Below, in pieces: positions 7,192 to 14,482 of a stretch of 23,211 nucleotides of DNA. The stretch spans positions 1 to 23,211 of the forward strand of contig CAZIFC010000036.1 in assembly GCA_964538355.1 (NCBI GenBank), read 5' to 3'. The stretch's first letter is position 1. The number at the start of each line of letters is the position of its first letter. The notes beneath the pieces are model-generated. The model ran no database searches and had not been told where the DNA came from. It saw only the letters and a program-made list of their open reading frames with translations. Source of the stretch: Bilophila sp964538355 (GTDB taxonomy: Bacteria > Desulfobacterota > Desulfovibrionia > Desulfovibrionales > Desulfovibrionaceae). The translations under genes were made by a program, and so were the position numbers.

Positions 7192-8085
7192 ATGAATATG
7201 GAAAACACCATTTCGGCGGCCTCCGGTCCCGCGAAAGTCCGCACTCCGTGGAGCGAATTCTGGCGCAAGCTCAAGCGGCAGCGCACGACGCTGTTCGCCG
7301 GCAGCTTCATCGGCCTTCTGGTCCTCATCGCCGTCTTCTGGCCGTGGATCGTCCCCTATGATCCGGAAAACTATTTTAATTACGACATGCTGAACGCAGG
7401 CCCCTCGCTGGCCCACTGGTTCGGGGTGGATTCGCTCGGACGGGACATCTTCAGCCGCATCCTTGCGGGCGCGCGCATTTCGCTGATGGCCGGATTCTCC
7501 TCCGTGCTTGTCGGCGCGGTGATCGGAACCATCCTCGGCCTCACCTCCGGCTATTATGAAGGCTGGTGGGATCGTGTCGTCATGCGTATTTGTGACGTGC
7601 TGTTCGCCTTCCCCGGCATCCTGCTCGCCATCAGCGTCGTCGCCATCCTCGGCAGCGGCATGGCGAACGTCATCCTTGCCGTGGCGATCTTCAGCATCCC
7701 GGCCTTTGCGCGCCTTGTGCGCGGCAACACCCTGTCGCTCAAGCGGCAGACGTTTGTCGAAGCGGCCCGCAGCCTCGGCGCAGGCCCGCTGACCATCATG
7801 CTGCGCCACATTTTCCCGGGGACGATCTCCTCCATCGTCGTCTATTTCTCCATGCGTATCGGCACCTCGATCATCACCGCCGCGAGCCTGTCCTTCCTCG
7901 GACTCGGCGCGCAGCCCCCCACCCCGGAATGGGGAGCCATGCTCAACGAGGCCCGCGCCGACATGGTGGTGGCCCCGCATGTGGCGATCTTCCCCAGCCT
8001 CGCCATCTTCCTGACGGTGCTGATGTTCAACCTCTTCGGCGATGGCCTGCGCGACGCGCTCGACCCCAAGATTGATCAGGAATAA
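7192..8085 (+). CDS. gsiD: Glutathione/peptide ABC importer permease 2
   Basis: Second inner-membrane subunit (DppC/OppC type), 297 residues. The N-terminus carries RTPWSEFWRKLKRQR before the first helix, then PYDPENYFNYD and HWFGVDSLGRDIFSR, as in E. coli GsiD (303 residues). The EAA loop is at FVEAARSLGAG, and the C-terminus keeps FLGLGAQPPTPEWGAML and GDGLRDALDPK. The ATG at 7192 is one base after the gsiC stop, so translation is probably coupled; a second ATG two codons on (7198) is an alternative start. Confidence 0.93.
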   Translation: MNMENTISAASGPAKVRTPWSEFWRKLKRQRTTLFAGSFIGLLVLIAVFWPWIVPYDPENYFNYDMLNAGPSLAHWFGVDSLGRDIFSRILAGARISLMAGFSSVLVGAVIGTILGLTSGYYEGWWDRVVMRICDVLFAFPGILLAISVVAILGSGMANVILAVAIFSIPAFARLVRGNTLSLKRQTFVEAARSLGAGPLTIMLRHIFPGTISSIVVYFSMRIGTSIITAASLSFLGLGAQPPTPEWGAMLNEARADMVVAPHVAIFPSLAIFLTVLMFNLFGDGLRDALDPKIDQE

Positions 8086-8088
8086 GCC

Positions 8089-9171
8089 ATGAGCGAATGC
8101 GCTTTTCCCCGTGTCGGCACCCTGCCGAGCGGCCCTCTGGACGCGATTACGGATGTCGGTTCCGTCCGTGTCGGACACTGCACAGTGGACCGGGGAGCTA
8201 TCCATACCGGCGTGACGGTCGTCATCCCCAACGAAGACCCGCTGCTCCGCAAGCCGCTGGCCGCAAGCTGCGTCTTCAACGGGTTCGGCAAGAGCGTCGG
8301 CCTGATGCAGCTGACGGAACTGGGATGCCTTGAAACGCCTCTGGCATTGACCAACACCTTCTCCGTTGGGACGGTCGCCTCGGCGCAGATCCGTGCGGCC
8401 GTCGCCGCCCACCCCGAGGTGGGGCGCGCATGGGCCACGGTGAATCCGCTGGTTCTTGAGTGCAATGACGGCTACCTGAACGACATTCAGGCCCTTGCCG
8501 TGACCGAAGAGCACTACCTCTCCGCCTGTTCCGCCGCCTCCCGGGAGTTTGCGCTTGGAAGCGTCGGCGCGGGCCGGGGCATGTCCTGCTTCCACCTGAA
8601 GGGCGGCATCGGTTCGGCTTCGCGCGTCGCGCGCTGCGGAGAAACGGCCTTTACCGTCGGTTCGCTGGTGCTTTCCAACTTCGGGAAGGCCGAACAGTGC
8701 CTGCTGGCAGGCACTCCGGTGGGCACGCTTCTGCGCGAACGGCTGGAGCGTCTGGACGCCGAAGCCGCCAACCTTGCCGCCGCACCGGAAAAAGGCAGCA
8801 TCATCATGCTGTTGGCTACGGACGCGCCGCTTGACGTGCTCCAGCTCGGACGCCTTGCGCGTCGAGCCGGCAACGGCCTTGCAAGAACCGGCTCCATCTA
8901 CGGGCACGGAAGCGGTGACGTGGCGGTGGCTTTCTCCACATCACAATGCCTGCCCTTCCCTTCCGAGGAACCCGTTCCGCTCCTGCACGCGCCGGACAGC
9001 TGGATGGACCCCCTGTTTCAGGCCGCGGCCGAAGCGACGGAACAGGCCATCTTCAAGGCCCTCTTCCTTGCCGAAGCCTTTGCCGGGCGGGATGGACATC
9101 GGCGTCCTTCCATCCGCGAGGTTCTGCCGGAATGGGCCGTCCTTGCCCGAGGTGCCGTATGCGAATCCTGA
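8089..9171 (+). CDS. P1 (DmpA/BapA) family self-processing aminopeptidase
   Basis: A 360-residue Ntn-type hydrolase of peptidase family S58. Known members (DmpA, BapA) release D- or beta-amino acids, and some L-amino acids, from peptide N-termini. Visible family marks are PLDAITDVGSVRVGH near the start, LTNTFSVG (88-94), ECNDGYLNDI, the glycine-rich GAGRGMSCFHLKGGIG (160-175), and the processing site Gly236-Ser237 in KGSIIMLLATDAPL, where Ser would become the nucleophile. There is no signal peptide, so it should act in the cytoplasm on imported peptides. It starts three bases after the gsiD stop and overlaps the next gene by 13 bases, which places it inside the importer operon. Confidence 0.9.
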   Translation: MSECAFPRVGTLPSGPLDAITDVGSVRVGHCTVDRGAIHTGVTVVIPNEDPLLRKPLAASCVFNGFGKSVGLMQLTELGCLETPLALTNTFSVGTVASAQIRAAVAAHPEVGRAWATVNPLVLECNDGYLNDIQALAVTEEHYLSACSAASREFALGSVGAGRGMSCFHLKGGIGSASRVARCGETAFTVGSLVLSNFGKAEQCLLAGTPVGTLLRERLERLDAEAANLAAAPEKGSIIMLLATDAPLDVLQLGRLARRAGNGLARTGSIYGHGSGDVAVAFSTSQCLPFPSEEPVPLLHAPDSWMDPLFQAAAEATEQAIFKALFLAEAFAGRDGHRRPSIREVLPEWAVLARGAVCES

Positions 9172-9977
9172 TTTCAGCGGATATTGAAGGCATCAGCGGC
9201 GTCATGAGTCCTGTCCAAACCCATCCGGGATCACCCGAATACGAACGTGCCCGCCTCCTCATGACTCGCGAAGTCAATGCGGCTGTTGAAGGTGCGCTCG
9301 CAGGCGGTGCAGAGGATGTCTGGGTTGCCGACGGGCACGGGCAATACAGCAACATTCTGCTGGAAGAGCTGCATCCCGAAGCGTGCCTGGTATCGGGAAA
9401 ACCCCGGCAGTTCGGCATGTTGGGCGGTCTGGACTGCGGCCCGTGGGATGGACTGTTCATGATTGGCTACCACGCGCGCGCCGGAGCCTGCGGCGTACTC
9501 GCGCACACGATCAACGGTGCGGCCTTTGCGGAAATCCGCGTCAACGGCGAAGCGGTCGGCGAATACGCCCTCAACGGGCTGCTGGCAGGCGAATACGGCG
9601 TTCCCGTGCGCCTGATCAGCGGAGATGACTGCCTCGCCGCCGAAGCCCGCGCCGTGTACCCCCATGCGGAAATCGTTGCCGTAAAGCAGGCCCTGAGCAC
9701 GCGGGCCGCGGTTCATCAGCCGACAGGCAAGGTTCATCAGGCCCTGCGTGAAGCCGCAGAAGCGGCTGTGCGGAAGACGCAGTGCCGCCCCTTTACGCTG
9801 TCCGGTCCCCTTTCGGTGCAGGTTTCCACGGTTCGAACCTTCCATGCGGATCTGTTCTGCATGCTCCCCGGCACAACACGCCTTTCCCCAACCTGCCTTG
9901 CGTTTTCCGCAGACACGGCGTTCAGCCTTTGCCGGACCCTGAACAGCTTTTCGAGTATGGCCGCTTCGGTGCAATAG
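9159..9977 (+). CDS. DppA-type zinc D-aminopeptidase (family M55)
   Basis: A 272-residue metallopeptidase close to B. subtilis DppA (274 residues), which removes D-amino acids such as D-Ala from peptides. The zinc site residues are all where expected: Asp8 and Glu10 in SADIEG, His60 in DGHG, His105 in GYHARAG, and Glu135 in VGEYALNG. A further His116 (LAHTING) matches the catalytic His. The C-terminal part keeps the family pattern of HADLFCMLPG and AFSADTA. The frame is open upstream to 8946, but the ATG at 9159, inside the end of the preceding gene, gives the canonical MRILISADIEG start. A strong terminator follows. Confidence 0.9.
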   Translation: MRILISADIEGISGVMSPVQTHPGSPEYERARLLMTREVNAAVEGALAGGAEDVWVADGHGQYSNILLEELHPEACLVSGKPRQFGMLGGLDCGPWDGLFMIGYHARAGACGVLAHTINGAAFAEIRVNGEAVGEYALNGLLAGEYGVPVRLISGDDCLAAEARAVYPHAEIVAVKQALSTRAAVHQPTGKVHQALREAAEAAVRKTQCRPFTLSGPLSVQVSTVRTFHADLFCMLPGTTRLSPTCLAFSADTAFSLCRTLNSFSSMAASVQ

Positions 9978-10034
9978 GCGTCCCTGCCGCTTCGGCGGGT
10001 GCAGCAGCCGGGCGTCCTTTCAATGCCGCCATGC

Positions 10035-10066
10035 AAAAAGGCCCGAGATACCCCTCGGGCCTTTTT
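10035..10066. terminator. Bidirectional terminator between dppA-like gene and MFS gene
   Basis: AAAAA-GGCCCGAG (10035-10047) and CTCGGGCC-TTTTT (10054-10066) form an eight-base GC stem flanked by A and T tracts, so it works in both directions. It ends the peptide cluster on the plus strand and the sulfotransferase/MFS transcript on the minus strand. Confidence 0.92.
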
Positions 10067-10093
10067 GACGATGAAAACCCCAACACGCAGAGA

Positions 10094-11431
10094 CTAGGCG
10101 ATATCTTCCAGCGACTTGCCGCCCGTGCGCTGGCCCCACAGGGCGACCACCACGGCGGGAATCACGCACAGCAGGCTGAAGATGTAAAAGACGCCGTCAA
10201 AACTCCATGCCGCATAGACCAGCGGAATGAGCGGCTGCGCCACGGCAACGGAAAGGCGTCCGAGGCCGTTGTGGAAACCTGTCGCCGTATTCCGCATCCG
10301 GGTCGGGTACGATTCGGCGATGTAGGAAAAGATCATGAAGCTGACGCCCATGATAACGGCGGTAATGAACAGCGCAAGGCCTACGAGGGACCAGTAGCCC
10401 TGAAGGTTGCCGAGGATCGGAGCCAATGCCGCCAGCACGAGCAGGCACAGCAGGATGGGAATCTTGCGTCCGCCCCGATCCGAGAAGAACGAGGAGCAGA
10501 ACAGGCCCAAGGGCACGCCGATGGAAATGATGGTCGTCGCCATGAGGCTGTCTTCCAGCGTAAAGCCGTGCGCCTTGAGCAGGGTCGCCATCCAGTTGGT
10601 CACCGTAAAGGTGGCGGGGTTGGTGAAAATCACGATAGCCAGCAGAACCAGCGTCCTCTTGATGTACTGCCGCCTGAACATGCCGGTCAGAACATCCATG
10701 ACGGGAGCCTTTTCTTCCACCTTGCCGGCCGCCGAGGAAAGATCTATCCGCCTGCCGCTGATTTCATACACAATCTGTTCGGCTTCCTCCTGCCGTCCCT
10801 GCGCGACCAGCCAGCGGGGGGATTCCTTCAGATAGCGCAGCCCGATGACAAAGGCGACGATGCCGATGCCGCCAAAATAGAAAATGTACCGCCAGGCTTC
10901 CTCTCCGAGGGGGATGATGGCCCGGCACAGGACTCCGATGAACGGAACGGCCGAAAACCCCACGGATGCCACAAGGTTTTGCCACTTGCCGCGCGATTCG
11001 GCGGGAGCCATTTCCGCAATGTACGCCTGAGAGCAGACCATCAGGCAAAAGACGCCAAAGCCGGTCATGGCCCGGGCAAACACGAATACCGGGAAACTGT
11101 CCGTAAAACCGTTGAGCACCGAGGCGGCAGAGAATGTGGCGATGGCGATGAGGAACGTCTTGCGGCGGCCGATGAGGTCAGAAATCACGCCGCCGACAAA
11201 GCCGCCGGAGGTCATGCCGATAAAATACCAAAATGTGACCGTTCCAATGTCCTGCATATCCAGCCCCCACGAATGCATGAGAGCCGGAGCGATGAACCCG
11301 AAATTCCAGTTGTCCATCTGTTCGCAGAAGTAGGCCATCATAATGATGAAGAACACGACCTTGTGCAGGAACGTTACCGGCATTCCGTCGAAATAATTGT
11401 TCGGAATCTTCTGTGCGGCATTCTGGCTCAT
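10094..11431 (-). CDS. MFS transporter (aromatic-acid/sugar-porter-like)
   Basis: A 445-residue major facilitator with about 12 membrane helices. Helix 1 carries a charged Asp40 in EQMDNW, as in aromatic acid:proton symporters. Motif A of the first half is GGVISDLIGRRKT (80-92) and its repeat in the second half is FFSDRGGRK (315-323). Between the halves are ESRGKW and KESPRWL (203-208), and the family motif ESYPTRMRNTATG is near the C-terminus. GGAG stands about eight bases before the ATG at 11431. It is downstream of the arylsulfotransferase gene on the same strand, separated by about 200 bases with a stable hairpin, and probably imports or exports the substrate or product of that enzyme. 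The substrate cannot be read from sequence. Confidence 0.88.
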   Translation of the reverse strand: MSQNAAQKIPNNYFDGMPVTFLHKVVFFIIMMAYFCEQMDNWNFGFIAPALMHSWGLDMQDIGTVTFWYFIGMTSGGFVGGVISDLIGRRKTFLIAIATFSAASVLNGFTDSFPVFVFARAMTGFGVFCLMVCSQAYIAEMAPAESRGKWQNLVASVGFSAVPFIGVLCRAIIPLGEEAWRYIFYFGGIGIVAFVIGLRYLKESPRWLVAQGRQEEAEQIVYEISGRRIDLSSAAGKVEEKAPVMDVLTGMFRRQYIKRTLVLLAIVIFTNPATFTVTNWMATLLKAHGFTLEDSLMATTIISIGVPLGLFCSSFFSDRGGRKIPILLCLLVLAALAPILGNLQGYWSLVGLALFITAVIMGVSFMIFSYIAESYPTRMRNTATGFHNGLGRLSVAVAQPLIPLVYAAWSFDGVFYIFSLLCVIPAVVVALWGQRTGGKSLEDIA

Positions 11432-11598
11432 AACAGCTCTCCGAGGAGTTGGATAAGGTGCTGAAAAGAGAGTGAAGAAAGGAAGATGGCGTTCGCAGCG
11501 GGGTGCGGGGGAAGACGGGGCCTCGCGGAAGGGAAGCCGCCGGACGGCAAGACGCTCACAATCCAGCCGAAGCGGGGGAACTGGGAAACCGGGAACTG

Positions 11599-11618
11599 GG
11601 GCGGCCCGAAGGCCGCCC
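11599..11618 (-). other. UUCG-capped hairpin between arylsulfotransferase and MFS genes
   Basis: On the minus strand the RNA would read GGGCGGCC-UUCG-GGCCGCCC: a perfect eight-base GC stem capped by the very stable UUCG tetraloop. It begins 14 bases after the arylsulfotransferase stop and lacks a U tract. It resembles an mRNA-stabilising or processing hairpin that lets the first gene be expressed more than the second. Confidence 0.65.
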
Positions 11619-11632
11619 GGAACAGGATGGCG

Positions 11633-13075
11633 TTATTCTTCGATATCGGCGGCCACGCACATGGCGGACAGCCCAAAGTAGCCCTTGGCCCCCTCGACCT
11701 TGACCGCTTCCTTCACGCCGGGAGCGGCCGCTCCGGGAACCCGGAAGGTGGTCACGTCAAGACGTTCGACAGGCGTTTCAACGGGCTTTTCAAGCTGCGG
11801 AACCCATTCGTACGGAAGCCGGTAGGAACGGTACACCATGTTCATAGGGAGGGCCTTGCCCCAGTAGGGGCAGACATATTCCCACACAAGCTCATGCTCG
11901 GGGGTCACTTCAAAGATGCGGCCGTGAGAGCCTTCGGTAATCATCGTGTTGCCGTTGGGCAGACGCTGCGCTCCGCTGATGAACGGGCTGTAGAACCGGT
12001 TGGCGTCAAGCGGCATGAGGAAGCCCGCTTCCTTCGGAGTCATCTGCCAGACGATTTCAAGCGTCGTGGGATCGAACTCAAGAATGCGCGAATAGTCGCG
12101 CAGCGCACCGCGAATACCGGTTTCCGATCCGGGATTCGGCGCGTAATAGCCGGCCCACCCGCCGTTGTCATACACAAGGATGTTGCCTTCACCCGGAAGC
12201 CCGCGGGGAATCATGTGCGCGTGATGCTGGCCTATGATCCAGCCAAGCTTACGCAGTTCGGGAGTCTGGTCATAGTACGGGCCAATTTTCCAGACGATAT
12301 TGCCGGTGGCCTTTTCAATGATCAGCGTGATGTTGGCATCGCGGCAGTCAATGATGATGTTGTCGGGATGGAAACGGGTATCGCCCGCATCATACCATTT
12401 GTTGGGGCCGAGTACCGACATCGAGTTTGTATGCACCCAGTCGCCCGCGATATGGCTGTTGCCGAAGCCGGTATAATAGTTGGGGTCGCGGTACATGAGG
12501 TTTTTGGCGATGGCGTCGAAGCCAAGTTCCTCAAAATGATCGGACACCTTCCATTCCCAGATGATGTCTCCGTCCCAGTCGACCTCATAAATCATGTCAT
12601 CAAGCAGCAGCTTGTCAGAAATCTCTGGAACCTGTACGTTCTTGTGCGCGAGAACCAGCGTATTGCCCGAGTTGGTCTTGGCCTCCATGCCGGGGACATA
12701 ATACCCCACGGTATTCCCTTCGCGCTGGTAGTCATGGTGCTGGCGGGCCATCCACTGCGGCTCTTCGCCGGGATCTTCGATGAATTCAGCCCGGTCAAAC
12801 TTCCAGACCACCTTGCCGTCCCAGTCGACCTGAACAAGATCGGTCTGATCCTGAAGCCCGTACTTGGGGTTTCGTTCGCCAAGGCTGCCCATGACATAGC
12901 CGCCGGGGAGCATCTTGTTGGGGAACCCCTGAAGGCCTTCCCACATCCTGACTTCCGTGCCGTTCATGTCAATAAGCAATGCGCCGCGTTCGGCCGCCTG
13001 AAGAATCGTATACCCGTTCCAGCACTTTTCAGGATTATAAATGGTGACGCCGGTAGGAAAAATGGTCGCGCTCAT
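11633..13075 (-). CDS. Arylsulfotransferase-family protein without signal peptide
   Basis: A 480-residue protein of the PAPS-independent arylsulfotransferase (ASST) family, which moves sulfuryl groups between phenolic compounds. At least six repeated blade motifs of the form (I/V)D-x-G-x-(I/V)-W-x-W are visible, at about residues 35-45, 82-92, 164-174, 253-263, 334-343 and 388-399, consistent with the six-bladed propeller fold. Candidate catalytic residues are His215 (DWVHTNS), His284/His285 (QHHAHMIP) and Arg330 (YSRILEFD). Unlike periplasmic E. coli AssT it has no signal peptide (it starts MSATIFPTGV), so it should be cytosolic. No dsbL/dsbI genes are nearby. AAGGAG lies seven to eight bases before the ATG. 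Substrate unknown; a structural or hydrolase role cannot be excluded. Confidence 0.85.
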   Translation of the reverse strand: MSATIFPTGVTIYNPEKCWNGYTILQAAERGALLIDMNGTEVRMWEGLQGFPNKMLPGGYVMGSLGERNPKYGLQDQTDLVQVDWDGKVVWKFDRAEFIEDPGEEPQWMARQHHDYQREGNTVGYYVPGMEAKTNSGNTLVLAHKNVQVPEISDKLLLDDMIYEVDWDGDIIWEWKVSDHFEELGFDAIAKNLMYRDPNYYTGFGNSHIAGDWVHTNSMSVLGPNKWYDAGDTRFHPDNIIIDCRDANITLIIEKATGNIVWKIGPYYDQTPELRKLGWIIGQHHAHMIPRGLPGEGNILVYDNGGWAGYYAPNPGSETGIRGALRDYSRILEFDPTTLEIVWQMTPKEAGFLMPLDANRFYSPFISGAQRLPNGNTMITEGSHGRIFEVTPEHELVWEYVCPYWGKALPMNMVYRSYRLPYEWVPQLEKPVETPVERLDVTTFRVPGAAAPGVKEAVKVEGAKGYFGLSAMCVAADIEE

Positions 13076-13173
13076 GAGGCTTCTCCTTCCTCTTCGGGTT
13101 ATGCCCGGACGGTTCGGGCCGAGTCTATGGTGTTCTCAGGGCGGATGTACCGTTTGTGGGAACTGCCGCAAAA

Positions 13174-13249
13174 AACATTGTCCGTAAAAGAACATTGCGC
13201 TAAACCAGAAAAAGGAAACGTAGTCTGTGCAACATTTCACTTAATGCTG
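13174..13249. promoter_or_regulatory. Candidate Crp/Fnr-type operator region between divergent genes
   Basis: CAACATT (13230-13236) and AATGCTG (13243-13249) form an inverted repeat of seven-base half-sites with one mismatch and a six-base spacer, the geometry used by Crp-family dimers. Two more copies of the half-site, AACATTG, occur in the same orientation at 13174-13180 and 13191-13197. The region lies between the arylsulfotransferase gene and the Crp/Fnr regulator gene, which are transcribed away from each other. No strong sigma-70 boxes stand out for either gene, which fits activator-dependent promoters. Confidence 0.5.
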
Positions 13250-13294
13250 TGCTTTTTTTCTCCATCCATCCATTAGAAAGAAGAGGCGGGTCAC

Positions 13295-14002
13295 ATGTCG
13301 GCATCTGCAAACCCTCTGGAAAATCTTCTTGTCATCTCTCACAGCGGACTGCATGAACCGTGGCGGGAAATGCTGCATCTGGGGACCCACATGGTCCTTT
13401 CCCGCTCCCAATATACCTATACGGCCTCTCCCGAATGCTTCTATTTCATCGACAAGGGCCGGGTGCGGCTGACCTATACCAATGCGCTGGGGCAGGAACA
13501 TGTGGTCATGTTTTTTGGAAAAGACTGCATCTTCAATGAAACGCATGTTCTTGTGCGCGGCAGCGATGCCGGGCTGGCCTCCTTCCGCGTTTTGGAGCGA
13601 ACAGAAGTGTACCGCTTTTCAGGCTCCCTGCTCCACGACCGCGCATTCATCGCGGAGCATCCGCACCTTTACGAAAACATGCTCACCGCAACGGCAATCA
13701 AATTTTCCAACATGTTCATGATCACCTACCTGATCAAGCACGGCACGCCCATGGCCAGGGTGTGCCGCTTCCTGCGGCAAATGCACTACAGCCACAACGC
13801 CGCAGCCCGCTTTCCTCTGGACATGACCCAGATTGAACTTGCCTCGGTGCTGGACATTCACCGGGTTTCCCTGTTCCGCTGCCTGCAACAGCTCAAGGAA
13901 ATGGGGATCATCCTCGCCTTTTCGCGGCATGAGGTGCAGCTGGGGAACATTGAGGCTCTGGAGGCCTTGCTGGACCAGCAGGAAAAGACCGACTGGGGGT
14001 AA
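13295..14002 (+). CDS. Crp/Fnr-family transcriptional regulator
   Basis: A 235-residue regulator. The effector-binding beta barrel spans about residues 28-115 (FIDKGRVRLTY and FFGKDCIFNE are its typical strands), followed by a dimer helix (about 120-150) and a C-terminal winged helix-turn-helix (about 175-210, with TQIELASVLDIHRVSLFR as the DNA-reading part). The four-cysteine pattern of FNR is absent and the cAMP phosphate-binding motif of CRP is not evident, so the ligand is unknown. It is divergent from the arylsulfotransferase/MFS pair and separated from it by 219 bases holding a matching inverted repeat, so local control of that pair is likely. Ribosome site GAGGCGGG. Confidence 0.88.
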   Translation: MSASANPLENLLVISHSGLHEPWREMLHLGTHMVLSRSQYTYTASPECFYFIDKGRVRLTYTNALGQEHVVMFFGKDCIFNETHVLVRGSDAGLASFRVLERTEVYRFSGSLLHDRAFIAEHPHLYENMLTATAIKFSNMFMITYLIKHGTPMARVCRFLRQMHYSHNAAARFPLDMTQIELASVLDIHRVSLFRCLQQLKEMGIILAFSRHEVQLGNIEALEALLDQQEKTDWG

Positions 14003-14482
14003 GGCCGACAGCCTCAGAAAAGGCCCCTCCCCCGCAAGGATGCGACAACAGGGACGCGGGCCAGCACGGCTGTATCCATCACGACATACAGACGATATGG
14101 GATGTGAAAAAGACGGGAGGCGCATCCTCAGGCTCCACTTGCCGGGAGCATGGGGTGCGCCTTCCGTGTCTTTGCCGCCATAAGCGGAGGGTAGCCCACA
14201 ACGCGGCCTGCGCCGGCGTTCCCGCACGGGAGAACCGGAAGGGAATGCTCCGAAACGACGGCGAGGCCACGCGGCAGCGGACAAGGGGGCAATGACTGGC
14301 CTAGGGGATTTTTTCGCGCAAGTTCAGGATATCCCCTGATAGCAACCCGCACGCCATTTCTGTAGGCTCAAAATACTTCAGGAACTTGTCCCGTAAGGAA
14401 TCCTGTTTCGCCAAGTCCGTGCCTGCTCCGCCATGTTTGCGGGCATCTTGGCAAACTGGGGCCAAACACTTTGGAGAGCTGC
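14003..14482. other. Intergenic region upstream of the amidohydrolase
   Basis: Some 480 bases with no convincing gene; short frames on both strands match nothing I recognise. AGGGGAT (14303-14309) and ATCCCCT (14331-14337) form a perfect seven-base inverted repeat around a 21-base AT-containing centre. TTGGC (14449-14453) and GCCAA (14461-14465) lie just before the amidohydrolase ribosome site. No clear terminator for the regulator gene and no clear promoter were found. Confidence 0.45.

Noticed and set aside
7183..8907. 574-codon open frame on the minus strand opposite gsiD and the P1 peptidase
   Set aside because: Spans two well-supported genes on the other strand and shows low-complexity A/G/H/R/D-rich sequence.
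8946..9158. N-terminal extension of the D-aminopeptidase frame
   Set aside because: It overlaps the P1 peptidase gene in another frame; the metal-binding Asp8/Glu10 positions require the start at 9159.
9782..11464. 560-codon open frame on the plus strand opposite the MFS gene
   Set aside because: Antisense to a clear 12-helix transporter; also runs through the bidirectional terminator at 10035-10066.
11486..13276. 596-codon open frame on the plus strand opposite the arylsulfotransferase
   Set aside because: Antisense to a protein with clear repeated propeller motifs; no domain is visible in the plus-strand translation.
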